Source: Pinus tabuliformis
Taxonomy: Eukaryota; Streptophyta; Pinopsida; Pinales; Pinaceae
Direction of reading: 5' to 3'
Assembly: GCA_031772625.1 (NCBI GenBank)
Contig: CM062817.1
Coordinates: forward strand, 885,522,184 to 885,586,183
DNA: 64,000 bases
A program made the position numbers and the translations under genes. The notes beneath the pieces were generated by a model. That model was not told the DNA's origin, did no database searches, and was given only the letters and a program-made list of their open reading frames with translations. Below are positions 1 through 10,846 of the stretch, in pieces. Positions within the stretch are counted from its first letter, which is position 1. Each line of letters starts with the position of its first letter.

Positions 1-246
1 TCTACTAGATGATGCATCCAGCAGTGCAATTGCAGGGTCGATACATGTTCGATACAGTGGAAATAGATGCTATGTGTTGCCAATGACAATGAAATGATCA
101 ATCAGGTATGTAACAATATTTCAAACATAGCTTTGAATGAAAATCCAAAGTGTGATAGTCGAGAAAAAGGTATATAAGAAAACAATTGCATTGGAGGAGT
201 ATATGTCAGATTCATGATTATATAGAGAACATGCGTTGATTAAACA

Positions 247-396
247 AAATGATTTAATGAGGAACAAGGAGTGATATTATAATCACACAAGCGCGCTATA
301 AAAAGGTAGATTTTCTACCTCTATCTAACAAAGTGATTTAATGAGGAATAAGAAGTGATATTATATAGAAAGGTAGATGGTCTACCTCTATCTAAC
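247..396. repeat. Imperfect tandem duplication with two small hairpins
   Basis: Two adjacent units (about 247-329 and 330-396) share a block beginning with gatttaatgagga and ending with ctacctctatctaac. Each unit contains a 7 bp inverted repeat AGGTAGA/TCTACCT with a 3-base loop (304-320, loop ttt; 371-386, loop tgg). The loop differs and the stem is kept. No reading frame covers it. It is probably a local duplication in old repeat DNA. Confidence 0.6.
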
Positions 397-720
397 TGGA
401 AAATACAATAAACACATGGCATTGGAAAGATGAAATTCATGCTACTTGAAGGGGCTTTTATTAAAAAAAAATAATGTTCTGTTGGAGCATTAGCAAAGTA
501 GCCTTTGGTGCATAATGAATTCTAAATACCTAATTCAATGGAGCCACGTGCTTATTATAAAGCTTTGAATTCCTCAAGAGTGCACAACACACTCCAAGAG
601 CATAGTCTGACCCTGATTTCTGCCAAATGTGATGCATAAGTTCTCTCACACATTATAGTTCTCATAACCAGGGTATCATTTTGTCTTCCATGAAAATGAA
701 AAGGGTAATATGATATTGTG
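397..720. other. AT-rich spacer without recognisable feature
   Basis: No convincing reading frame, terminal repeat or motif is seen. It contains a short poly-A run near 462-471 and a first partial copy of the accagggtatcattttgtcttcc motif around 670-690, which belongs to the duplication that follows. Confidence 0.5.
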
Positions 721-832
721 GTATCATTTTGTCTTCCTAAAGCCTAAACAATATATGCAAAACCCTGCTAAACCAGGGTATCGTTTTGTCTTCCTAAACC
801 CTAAATAATATATGCAAAACCCTGCTAAAGTC
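721..832. repeat. 56 bp direct tandem duplication
   Basis: Units 721-776 and 777-832 are nearly identical: gtatc(a/g)ttttgtcttcctaaa followed by an atatatgcaaaaccctgctaaa end. A third partial copy of the first 20 bases lies just upstream near 675-692. The duplication also creates a repetitive minus-strand reading frame that is not a gene. Confidence 0.75.
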
Positions 833-1660
833 ACGAATAAGTGCATGGCTAAGTGGTATGCCATGGTAGCCATATACCAATCATATGAACCATACCAAAG
901 GGTGCATTGAGTTGAAATAAAATTACAAAACATATATCAATCGCATAAAGGGATCAGATACAACAACATGACAAAGATTAAGCTGACAATGAAGTAGTAA
1001 AAGAATATATAAAGTACACAAAGGCATGGCATTTGGTGTAATATATTCAAGTTTCTTGGAACACCATGATACGACACTTTTATTCTTAAAAGTGAAATAA
1101 ACCAAAACATATGTTAAGGGAAGAAATGACAACTAAAAGCAATAAGAATAATTTCCAAGAACATTGGAACTAATTTTCAAATCTTGGCATATGCAAAGGT
1201 CCAAATGATTATCAAAGCAATGCGCAAGAAATATTATATTATATGAGCAAATATTATGTGAGATAAAGGGAACATTAAATGTTGTAAGATGAAATTGTGA
1301 TAACGTGGTGCTATTACGTTTCTAGTAACGGGACCAAGGAAGAATGAGCCTAGCAATTTCAATATCAACACCCTAGGGCTATGAACTCTTACTCTTCTAA
1401 CATTTATTTGTGATAATTATTTTATATTTTATTAAGGTGTATTCATCTTGATTTCTAACTAATGGTTGTGTGTCTTTGCAAGATCAAAATTGCGGGAACA
1501 ATTGGTGATCATTTAAGTCAAGTGCTTTGTAGATGATTGAACCAAATAGGTGGTGATCATGGAATATTCAACTTGGTAGCAATGTGATCCAAAAACATAA
1601 TGAATACCTCATCAAATTCCAATACCTTCCCACAAGAGGAAAAGTCAAAGCTCGTTGAAT
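833..1660. other. Noncoding spacer
   Basis: AT-rich sequence with scattered stops in all frames and no terminal repeats, RNA gene or protein motif that I can recognise. It probably belongs to the same old LTR-type repeat as the block that follows. Confidence 0.45.
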
Positions 1661-1669
1661 CTTTAATTA

Positions 1670-1990
1670 TCATTTTGTAAAATATTATTTTGTCATTAAT
1701 GACAAATTATTAAGCCATGTGAAAGGACAAAAGAAGAATGTCAAAAATTATCAATAAGTCCAAGAGTCGCTTGGAAGCTGAAGAGTCATGAGGGAGTTAA
1801 AGAGTCCCATAGAAGGTGAAGGGTCAAATTATTTGTTATAAATGTACCCTCATAGCTCAAGCAAAGGGACTTTCAACACTTGAGCTAGGCTAGTATAGGA
1901 TTGCTACTTTGTGCTTGAGGAGCTAAAGGCCTTCTCTCTTGGTAACCTATAGGTGGAGAGGTTGTGAGGCTAGTTTACGTCATGAAGATG
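1670..1990 (+). promoter_or_regulatory. LTR-like promoter block with TATA motif
   Basis: A TATA-like ttataaat lies near 1837-1846, followed by ccctcatagctc. The block from about 1770 resembles the one at 27090-27200 (gaagttgaag..tcgtgaggga.. then ttataaatagaacctcata). This implies a shared LTR family with a core promoter. Full LTR ends cannot be placed here, so this is an LTR remnant by inference. Confidence 0.4.
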
Positions 1991-2940
1991 TTATGAAATG
2001 CCCTCATCCCACTATTGGGTTTTGATGAGATTGTGTACATGCACTCGATGGGTGACAATATCAATGAGAAGCTTCAATTCATGCATTGATTCCCATTGGA
2101 GGTGGAAATGAAATAGATTTTCATACTAACTGATGAGCCTCATCATTGGGAAATTATATGGGTCTTAATTCACCTCCTAGCTTATTCTAACCAACTTTTC
2201 TCACAACTTATTACATGTTTTTGATTATATTTTGTTTATGAGATGAGTTAGAGTTGAATATGATGCCTAGTGGACTAATATGCATTGAATTTAGGATTGA
2301 AGGAGAAAATCAAGGAATTTTGGCAAATACTAAGGCTAAAACTAGAGTGGGACAAGGGAGAGGGATTGTAGGATGTAAATCCTCCTCATTTACTTCTCCC
2401 TCATTCGAATATTCCTCCATCCATCACACCAACTCGGAGTGCAAGCAGCCAAACCATGAGGATTAGAAGGCAGCCGAGTAAGTGAGAGAGAAAGAGCTAC
2501 TTTATCTCGAGTTCGGGAGCCGAGCCTCCCTAATTTTAAGGAAGTCGTTGGGTACTTTAGTTGTATAAGTAGATAGTCCTAGAGCCTCATTAGGATTCGA
2601 ATTTTTGTTGTAAAAATCTAAGCTATTTTCAAGCTCCAGACTTGTGAAAGTTTTATTGATGTAATTTTTTGTTTTGGTAATAAGAATGAGTTTTGTTTTG
2701 AGCCAACACTGAGTTAACTCAGAGGGATGAAGATCTTGGGTTAGGGCCCAACCCTAGCAGCTAAGGCTCCTCTTTCTTGTATCTATATGTTTTGATTAGT
2801 CTCATAGCTTCATTGTTAATTTTCTTTTAGATGTGTTTTCATTACAAGTAGTGTAGATTGGATTGGTTGTTTATTAGTTTGCTTCCATTTATGCCTTACT
2901 TTAGTAGCAGGTTAGCAGGGTTAAAAGGAGTACCACAAGG
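1991..2940. other. Noncoding spacer, LTR-derived by inference
   Basis: No credible gene. A 70-codon reading frame at 2254-2466 lacks motifs and looks incidental. A palindrome gggttagggcccaaccc sits near 2738-2755. The stretch probably represents the downstream part of the preceding LTR-like repeat and the flank of the Athila-like element. Confidence 0.4.
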
Positions 2941-2949
2941 TTTTCAGTG

Positions 2950-4174
2950 GGTGTCTTGGCCTCATTTCCTCCCTTTGGGATCATGATTTGAGGAAGGGAC
3001 GCTTGTGCAGCCCCAAAAACACAGATTTCTATTTCTTGCATAAGATTTAGAGTTTACTATATTTAGGTTAGCATTTGATCAGTTTTGCAAAGTAGGATTC
3101 ATTTCCATCTCTTCTATCTTCACTCTTTTAGTAGATCTCATCCATGCTTTCATTCCCTTCAGAAACTTTCCTCATGCATCATGTAGGCAGTTAGTTCATT
3201 AATTATGCTTTTTTAGCTTATGAGAGAAGGTGCTTCAGGAGGAGACAAAGACTTCATAGCCAAAAACCACCTTCCACTCCATCCACCATAGTCATTCCTT
3301 GTTTTCACCATTGCCTTCACTAGTTTTCATCATTTTTCATAGAAATTCTTCCAAGCACATTGAGTGAATCCAACCATCCTCTATCTTTGTTGTTGACTTA
3401 TGAGTGATCCTAGACCTTTCCTCACTTCATTCCACCCATCTACCACCTTCCCTAAGCCTTCCAACACCTTCCATTTTTCTCTCGGTTGTATCTTGTAGGT
3501 TTATAGGGAATCATGTAGGTTTCTAGTACATCATATAGGTTTTCTTGAAATGGCCTGTTTTGAGGCCGAATTGAGGAAAAACCTCTAGGAAGTCATAAAA
3601 CGCCTCCCAAGGGTCTCCCACACCATCCAACCATCTCCTAACCCTTCTAGCCATCCTCCAACATCCTTAATTCACCCGCCACATCACCAAAACAAATTAG
3701 TTTGCATACTTTATTTTGCATGAAAAGACAAAAAGACAAAAATAGATTTATTTCAGTCCCTTTACTTGCACATTAGTGATGTTTGATGCTTCTTAATTCC
3801 ATGCTTGGATAGTAGCATTTGGTTCATGTTAATTTAGAATTATTGCAAAGCAAAGTTTCTTGGCAGTTAATTAGGAAATGGTGTGATTTAGTATTGAATT
3901 TAAGTCTTTTCCATTATTGCAGTAGAGTAGCTCTCCCTTAGAGCAGATTTCCCTTTCTTCCATCAAGAAACCAAGCTTCTTCTGAATCCATAGAAGTCTA
4001 GCTTGAAAACCACAGTGGTCTCTCGCCAGTTGAATCGTGACTAAAGGCAGAACCATCACTTTTACTTGTGTATACAACACTATCACCTCCAAGTTTGTAT
4101 GAACCCCGGTTTGACAAAGTAAAGCTAGTAGCCCAGGAGTTGCAGCATTCTTGCCGTAATACTGGAGCTCATCA
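2950..4174 (+). repeat. Probable 5' LTR of Athila-like Ty3/gypsy element
   Basis: The 3' boundary at 4174 (gctcatca) is placed because a degenerate primer-binding site begins six bases later and a gag frame follows on the + strand. The 5' boundary is uncertain: no partner LTR is present in the window, so only the downstream end is supported. No coding potential is seen within it. Confidence 0.4.
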
Positions 4175-4179
4175 TTTTT

Positions 4180-4199
4180 TGGCTCTGTCTCCGAGGAGG
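4180..4199 (+). other. Primer-binding site (tRNA-Asp type, degenerate)
   Basis: The sequence tggctctgtctccgaggagg resembles the tRNA-Asp-complementary primer site of Athila-type elements (tggcgccgt..ccggggag), with several substitutions. It lies 5 bases after the putative LTR end and 268 bases before the gag start codon, the expected arrangement for minus-strand priming. Confidence 0.55.
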
Positions 4200-4836
4200 T
4201 GTCTAAGTAATATGTGAATACTACTTCTTTCTTCTATTTCTTGTCTCTAATACTCTGCCATTAGTTTATTTCTGCAAAAGTAATTTAGTTGCTTCCTTTT
4301 TCATTCTACATTTTCTGCTTTCCTTTCCATTTTTCAAGCAAGATTTCAATTCAGAAAGTAGTTTTTCATTTAGTTAGTAGTTTTCATTTAATTATCAATT
4401 TCAATTATGCAAAGTTCTTTCCAAGTTTAAAAAAAAAACACAAAACCAACCCAAAAAAAATGCTTTCATGCCTCGTAGGAATAGGGATAACTTAGGGAAA
4501 TTCTTGCCAAATACCCCCACTACATCAAACAACCAACCTTCCCTCTTCTTCGGTGGTTGTGAACTAGAGGAACCCTTAGGTGAGCAACCTGACATATTTG
4601 AAGAACCTACAGTGGAAGAAGAAGAAGAAGAACCCATTCCTACTAAACCAATGGCTGAAAATAGAAATGACAGAGGGAATAGAGAGAGAGTTGAGGGTGC
4701 CTTCTCCATCAGGGAAACCAATGGGGACACTAAGATGAAAAATATAAGCCCCTTTGCCCTACCTCATTTCCATGGCTTAACCACAGAAGGCCCCGACACT
4801 TTCCTATTTGATTTTTTTGTTATATTCTGAACCTAT

Positions 4837-4844
4837 GACTATAC
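4837..4844. repeat. Left 8 bp target site duplication of hAT-like element
   Basis: gactatac here is repeated exactly at 5769-5776 on the other side of the inserted element. Eight base pairs is the duplication length characteristic of hAT transposases. Confidence 0.85.
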
Positions 4845-5624
4845 CTAAGTTGTAGGAAATGCTGGCAAGGGAGGAGTTTCCGTACGGAAATGGAAACGAA
4901 ACACGGAAACACGTACGGTACAGCCCAGAAATGCGTTCCTAGCCGTACTGGCATGTTTCTCGAGGTGGAAACATGGTCAGTACAGTCGAAAACGCGTTTC
5001 TAGGCCGTACGACGTTGTTTCCAAATGCAACTTGACTTTTTATTTTATTTTTATTTTATTAATTTATCTTCTAATTTTAATTAGGTTTTTCTAATGCCTT
5101 TTGGTTGATTCTAGATGCCTGTCTAAAGTTATAAAAGTGAAAATTTTCCCTCATTGGATTTCATATGGGGAAAATATAATTTTAGATCTCACTCAAAATC
5201 CAGCAGACTTATCTGTTTTTCAGGATTTCAAGATTGGGGGTATTGCAATGTTTCCATTGGATTTTATCATGTACTAGGGTATGGAACTTGTATTTAATCA
5301 AGAGAACCATGCCCTCTATGTAGGGGAGACTCGCAATAATCAAGAGCATGTAGGGTACTAGGGTGAAACTTGTATTTAATCAAGAGCACTAAGGTTGTTC
5401 GACTATGTAGGAGAAGACTCCCAATCAAGCACGAGACAAGAAATTAGAAATTTCTCGTGGGTGATTTTGAATATTTCTATTTTCATTATGTGATCATTCA
5501 TGAGTAAATGTGATGTAAATTTAGAGACTTATATTTTATGCATTGACAATTGATAATTTTATCATAATGTAATAAATTAGAATGTATCATATATGCTTTA
5601 TGATTGCACATATTTGTTAAATGT

Positions 5625-5677
<53 letters not shown>

Positions 5678-5768
5678 GTTTCCCCGTTTCCAAAATTTGG
5701 GGGGTCACATTTCGTACCCATCCCCATTTCGGAAACTCATACCCGTTTCCTCGTTTCGTGCAACCTTG
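4845..5768. mobile_element. Non-autonomous hAT-like DNA transposon, 924 bp
   Basis: The insert is bounded by an exact 8 bp duplication (gactatac). Its ends are imperfect inverted repeats: left ctaagttgtaggaaatg, right (reverse complement) caaggttgcacgaaacgag. Subterminal blocks on both sides are rich in ggaaac/gtttcc motifs (gtttccgtacggaaatgg on the left, cccgtttcctcgtttcgtg on the right), as expected for transposase-binding subterminal repeats. There is no transposase reading frame, so it would need help in trans. A TA microsatellite lies inside. The 8 bp duplication and the CAAGGTTG-type end point to hAT. Confidence in hAT is moderate; confidence in a discrete insertion is high. Confidence 0.8.
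5627..5673. repeat. (TA)n microsatellite inside the hAT-like element
   Basis: About 23 uninterrupted TA dinucleotides. The run creates spurious YIYIYI reading frames on both strands that fuse into the downstream gag frame and should not be annotated as protein. Confidence 0.95.
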
Positions 5769-6560
5769 GACTATACAGATGATGAGCATAAGTTAAAATT
5801 ATTTCCATCTACCCTCAAGGATGCAGCGTTGTGCAAGTTCATGGGTTTACCTGGGGATAGAATCACAACTTGGGCTCAGATGCAACAAGCCTTTAACAAC
5901 AAGTATCGAAACTACTATCAGTCAAAGGATACTAAAGAGGAAATTTTTAGGATGACCATAGGCAATGATGAATCCCTAGAGGATTACGAAGAAAGATTCC
6001 AACTTAGTTACAAAAGGGCCAGGTGCACACTTGAACCTGAATCATTAAAGTTGATCCTGCTTAGGAGAGTAAGGGAAGATCTTCTGGATACCCTACACTT
6101 GTTAGTAGGAGGAGATATCTACCAATTACCCTATGAGGATATCAAGGCTATCTTTAGAAACCATTCTAGGGTAGCTAGGAAAAAGGGTAAGGGTAGTCAA
6201 CCTATGGTCAGTACATCCTCTTCCAACTCATCCATCAAGGGTGAAATTGGAAACATGCTGGAATATTTCAAAAGCGAGATGCTGCAAACCCTTGCCTTGC
6301 AAATGGACACTATGCACATTAAGAGAAAGCAGGAGGAAGTAGAGAAAGCCTTGGCCATTTTTTTTCCTAGATGCACCAGGAGGCACCCTAGGAATGAATG
6401 CCCATTGTATTCTATTGAAATTTTATCAGTCTGTGAAGAAAACCACTCCACAGACAAGTGCCCTTCTTTGTCTGGACTCAAAGTTGTATATCAAGGAGCT
6501 AAAGGGGTCCCTGAGCATCTCTGCTACATAAACCAAAGGAGACCTCATGGGCCTAGATGA

Positions 6561-8305
6561 TACTAGCAGGTCATGTAAGGGTCATCCCATGCATATTACA
6601 ACCCCAAACAAACCACATCATACCTTCTTGGTGACCACCTACTCATCCTTCCTGGTATACACCCCCTCCTTTGTCCTTTGCATCTCAGTATCACTCCCAT
6701 CCAGCAAGCCAATCATTTTAATTATATTCTTTTCCACAACCTCAGTGGAATGCACCGCCCCAGGGTGGAGGCCCCAATAAAAAAATGCTCCAGATTTATT
6801 GCCTCCACCACCTGCCCAACCACAGATGTTACACTCTGCTCCACCCAAGCAACCCCATATGCCTGCCCAGCCAAATCCGAACCCGAACAACAGACAGGCT
6901 CAGCAAGTATACAATGGAGAGACATCATATCCAACTTATGCTATGGAAATCCAGGATATTAACCTGAGATCTGGGAGAGTTCTCCCAGATAAACAACCTC
7001 CACCTCCACCTAGGGAGGTTGAGAAAGAAAGAGAGGAAATCATTCTTAAAGTGAATCCACCCTTTCCTGATAGATTAACCCAACCACTCCAGCCTACCCA
7101 ATAAGAGACTAAACTTCTAGGAGAATTGAAAAAACTATGTGTAAATATTCCACTTCTTCGAACAATAGAATATGTTCCTACTTACAATAAGTTGATTAAG
7201 GAGAATTTCTTCAAGCATCAAGGGAGGTGACGAAGAGATGCCCCTACCATTAATGTCATTGGACAATTGTCTGACTTAATGCTGGGGTAGGTAATCTATC
7301 CAAAGTATTTGGACCCTGGAAGCCCTGTAGTAGATGTGCACATCAATGGCACCATTGTCCCACACACTTTGATCAATCTTGGGGCTGCCATTAATGTGAT
7401 GACCAAGGACACCATGCTCAAGCTCAATCTCCAAGGTTCATTGAGGAAGACCAAAATAGTTCTGCAACTTGCAGACCATTCCATAGTGACCCCTGAGGGG
7501 ATTGTGGAGGATGTGATGGTCTCCATTGACTCTTGGGAGTATCCTACAGATTTCCTAGTTCTCCAAGCTAAGGCTAAGCTTTCTGGTTACCCTCTCATCC
7601 TTGGGAGACCCTAGTTGGCCACTGTCGATGCTTACATTAGTTGCAGAGCTAGGAATATGACCATCAAGAATGGGCATATGTCTAATCAGTTAGTCTTATA
7701 CCCTCCTGCTCAGCTATTTCTAGAGCATGATTTACCTTTATGTTTGGAGGAGGAGGAAGAAGATGAAGTTTATTGCACCCAACTTTATACTTTAGAAACA
7801 ACCATGGGAGGAGGACAACAAGATGAAGATGATTTGATTGAACACATACTCCAAAGTCCAACTCCTAGTACATTTCCCTTAGAAGATGTAGTAAAGGAAA
7901 CCCAAAAAAATCATCTAATTGACCTATGATTGGCTGATTCCAACCCCCTCCATGTCAAAACCATAGAATTTGTCCTTGAAAGAACCTTTAAAATCAATCC
8001 ATCTCTTTCTGCTCTCCAAGAAGAGAAGTTATCGAACATGCTAAAGGAACACTTAGATGCCTTCGCTTGGAGTTACAAAGAAATGAAGGGAGTACACCCC
8101 TTAGTGTGTACTCACCACATATACATCAAAGAAGATTGCAAGCTAGTCTGGTAGCCCCAAAGGAGGATGAATCCAAATCTTAAAGATATAGTCAAAGAAG
8201 AACTGCAAAAACTGCTAGATGTAGGATTCATTTACCCTATCTCCGACAGTGAGTGGGTCTCTCCTTTGGTGTTAGTTCCAATAAAAATGGTAAGTGGAGT
8301 ATTTG
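6561..8305 (+). pseudogene. pro-pol: Athila-like protease and start of reverse transcriptase, decayed
   Basis: Conceptual translation in changing frames gives a proline-rich linker (6799-7104), then the gypsy-type protease segment 7309-7614 with GAAINVMT and GYPLILGRP, then linker and the RT entry EELQKLLDVGFIYPISDS at 8196-8250, ending at SPLVLVPIK. The usual D-S/L-G-A catalytic aspartate is asparagine here (LINLGAAINVM), so protease activity would be lost. Stops occur at 6558, 7102, 7288, 7612, 7927 and 8152. After about 8300 the RT core is absent and the sequence becomes a minus-strand copia gag. RT, RNase H and integrase are missing. Confidence 0.75.
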
Positions 8306-8479
8306 AGTCAACTCTGCCAACTGTAGAGGGTCAACAGGTACTGCTACTGGGTTTTGTGTGGTATTTACCATAATGCCCTAGACTTCTGCTTCCTCAAAGA
8401 TGCTTTGGATTCTCTCCTTCCATGCACTATAGTTGTTGTATCCATCCAACCTGTCTTCAACTTTCAAACCCAAAGACAT
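8306..8479 (-). pseudogene. gag: Start of a Ty1/copia gag, truncated
   Basis: On the minus strand an ATG at 8479-8477 opens MSLGLKVEDRLDGYNYSAW, matching the N-terminal gag pattern of copia elements (LDGxNYxxW) in which a short helix-rich segment precedes the UBN2-type domain. An in-frame TAG stands where the conserved tryptophan of the LW motif is expected. The frame runs about 58 codons and ends at the junction with the Athila RT near 8296-8312. Only the head of gag is left. The upstream primer site and LTR at 8602-9762 belong to the same element. Confidence 0.65.
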
Positions 8480-8601
8480 GTTTCACTATCCTACCAAACT
8501 GAAATTTTCAAATCTGTGGTAAAGGTTTATGTTTTCTTTGTAAAAATCAGCTTGCTGTAATTTTCACTTTGTTGTTCAAACTGCACTTTTCAGCCAACCA
8601 A

Positions 8602-8613
8602 GCTATGATACCA
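8602..8613 (-). other. Primer-binding site (initiator tRNA-Met type)
   Basis: The minus strand reads tggtatcatagc, one base from the standard plant copia primer site tggtatcagagc. It directly abuts the putative LTR end at 8614 and lies about 120 bases upstream of the gag ATG. Confidence 0.7.
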
Positions 8614-9762
8614 TGAAGAATTTAAACCCCCACTCTGGTTATCAGTTTCCCTTATCATTACATGCATTTAGTTTTAAATACAAGCATGATAAAAAATTTA
8701 AAATCTGGAAATGACAATATTTTCTGAAAACACAAATTTAGAGATTTCACAACTACTGAAATTGCAGAAATAAAACATAGCAAAATTATGATAGCCACAC
8801 AGAAAATAACACAGTGATTTTTGGTCAATGTGACCCTAGAAAAACCCCCTACAACTCTCGAGGAAAACCAGTTTGAGAGATCTTCTTTATATCTGAAAAT
8901 GCTTTTACAGCGAAACTGAAATACACAATAAAAATTCTAGCAACCACAAATTGCAATTTATCTTGATTTCTGTGCTTGAACTCCACCTTGAAAATTGTGC
9001 CAATCAGCAAACAACCAAAACATAATTTTTTACAGCAATAAAACAACATTAAATTTTGTACGAATTGCCTCGAAAAATGTGCCCAGAACTTGTTGTATGG
9101 ACCGTATGGATTTCTACAGTACAACTGCCTCGAAATTCATGCCCAAATCTGCCTCGAAATTTGTGCCCTTGTTGTTGTCCCTCTTCCTCAATATATCTGC
9201 CTTTCTCCTGCTGTATGATTTTTCCTTGGGATGCATGCCAACAAATGTTGTTGCCCAGAATTGTTAAAATGTCTTCTTGTTGCTCTACTTCACTTCCTCA
9301 CTACTCATAAAATTTCTCCTTGCTCTCTCTTCTCTTTCTCTCAAATGCTCATGAAAGAATGAATTGATCTTTTTCTCTTCTCTTCTCCTTTTACTCTCTA
9401 AATGACCTTTTGGGTTACCCTAAGATCTAATGGTTGATATTCATTTAGATCTAGGGATGAGAATAAATGTGCATTTAATTCTCACTTTCTATTTTTTAAC
9501 TCACCCACTTAAATAAAGACCCACTTAGCCTTTCATTTCCATAGTCACTTTTTCACTTTCTAATTCTTCATTGACTTTAATAAAGTCACCTTTAAATTAT
9601 AATGTAACTTTACCACTTATAAAGTCACTTTTAAATTAAATTGACTTTACCACTTATAAAGTCACTTTAGGAGAAAAGTACAAATAAATTTGGACACTTT
9701 TCCCTAGGCCAAAGATCAAAGCCTTAGGGAACCACTCGTCCTCTAGTACTCAAATTTTAACA
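8614..9762 (-). repeat. Putative 5' LTR of the truncated copia element
   Basis: On the minus strand the LTR would start TGTTAAAATTTGAGT (near 9762) and end ATTCTTCA at 8614, adjacent to the primer site. Length is about 1149 bp. Only the 8614 end is firmly supported; the 9762 end is proposed from the TG start, and no second LTR is available for comparison. It contains three short repeats of the form gcctcgaaa-n4-tgccc at about 9065-9085, 9128-9146 and 9152-9170. Confidence 0.55.
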
Positions 9763-9787
9763 CAGATCTAGGTCCCCTTGCCCGGAT

Positions 9788-10833
9788 TGTTGTTGGGAAA
9801 AGTATCCAATTCGGAATGCCCCTATCCCACTCTAAGGTGTGATAGTGCCTTAGCAACAAACAAGGAAAACTATCTGAGTATTCTTCTTTATGAGATGTAA
9901 ATAGAGAAAGAAGGATGTAACTAACCGGTGTCTTCCGCTAGTTTGTCGATCCAATCACTCTCTCTTTTGTTCGCTTCCCGCTTCCTGCTCTTTCACTGGT
10001 CCAGTTTCACCAAGTTCCTGCAAGATCACAAGAGAGGAAAACTACACAAAAGACATAGATTTACATTCATAACTAGTTTAGGATCAGATATAAACTAAAT
10101 ATGGAAATATAACAAAGCATCATTGATATACAAGCATATAGGAGGAACTCAAATAGCTTTATTGATATGATAACAAAGTCCAAGATGAGATACAACCAAG
10201 TGAGTCCCGATCCAACATCTACCTCCCAGCAAAGGAATCCCTTCCTCTCCTCCAACAAAGCATAAATCACCCAATGTACTAATCTCAATCTCAAACCAAC
10301 AACAATTCTCTGCAAAGAACAAAGTTCCAGCCCCCTGAACCTCTGGGTGAGAGATCCATATATAGATGTAAGTAGAGAAGATGAGTCAGCTTATGTTTTG
10401 ACTTGTGGCTTCTCTCTGTCAGTTCTTGCTTCCACTTGGAGGTTGAGAGCCTCTTACTCATCACTAGTCGAATTCATTGAGGCAAGTGTCATTAGAGAAG
10501 ATTCTGGAAGCTTCCATGGTCTTTCCACCTCGTTGAATGAGCTTTCCATTTGTCATTTCCCACTCAGCGCACCCTGGTAGTGCTTTTAGGTGCGTTGCAA
10601 CGCACCCAGCTAGTGTACTGGGGTGCACTGCAACGCAGGCAGCTAGAAGAGCTTCTGAATTGATCCTGAATTGACTGTTTCTAAGTGGTTTTTGGTGGAG
10701 AACTTCTGGGAGAAGCTGTCATTGGTTGACCTTGTTCCTTTAGGGACAGGAACAACTCTTTTAGGGACTTTGGATCCCTTGGATTATGGAAATTTCATGC
10801 TAAATGCTGTAAGGCATAAAAATGTCTATAACA
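9788..10833 (-). repeat. 3' LTR of the Ogre-like element
   Basis: 1046 bp, same length as the partner at 23659-24704, with 18 substitutions and no indels by eye. Several differences are C/T or G/A transitions, including one CpG site (caacgca versus caacaca). It contains a palindromic stretch ggtgcgttgcaacgcacc at 10590-10607. A minus-strand 80-codon frame occurs in both LTRs but lacks motifs. Confidence 0.95.
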
Positions 10834-10846
10834 GTTGCCCCCTAAA
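10834..10846 (-). promoter_or_regulatory. Polypurine tract of the Ogre-like element
   Basis: On the minus strand tttagggggcaac directly precedes the LTR start TGTTATAG. A G-run flanked by A/G immediately 5' of the 3' LTR is the expected plus-strand primer. Confidence 0.7.

Larger units (their letters stand above)
4468..6560 (+). pseudogene. gag: Athila-like gag, interrupted by a hAT-like insertion
   Basis: The first ATG in frame, at 4468, opens an acidic N-terminal segment (EEPTVEEEEEEPIPTKP), then the conserved gag entry SPFALPHFHGL near 4743-4780. The frame is lost near 4810-4840, where a DNA element is inserted. The capsid part resumes at 5777 with LKLFPSTLKDAAL and continues through FRMTIGNDESLEDYEERF to a Cys/His-rich segment (CTRRHPRNECPL .. 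CEENHSTDKCPSLSGL) near 6375-6480, typical of Athila gag. Stop codons follow at 6558 and beyond. Gag would package element RNA in virus-like particles. This copy is dead: it has an insertion, a frame loss and a duplicated target site. Confidence 0.8.

Noticed and set aside
5593..5796. Tyr/Ile repeat proteins on both strands
   Set aside because: Products of the (TA)n microsatellite inside the hAT-like element.
10073..10315. 80-codon minus-strand frame present in both Ogre LTRs (also 23944-24186)
   Set aside because: Kept only because the LTRs are almost identical; no start context or motif, hydrophobic text of AT-rich DNA.
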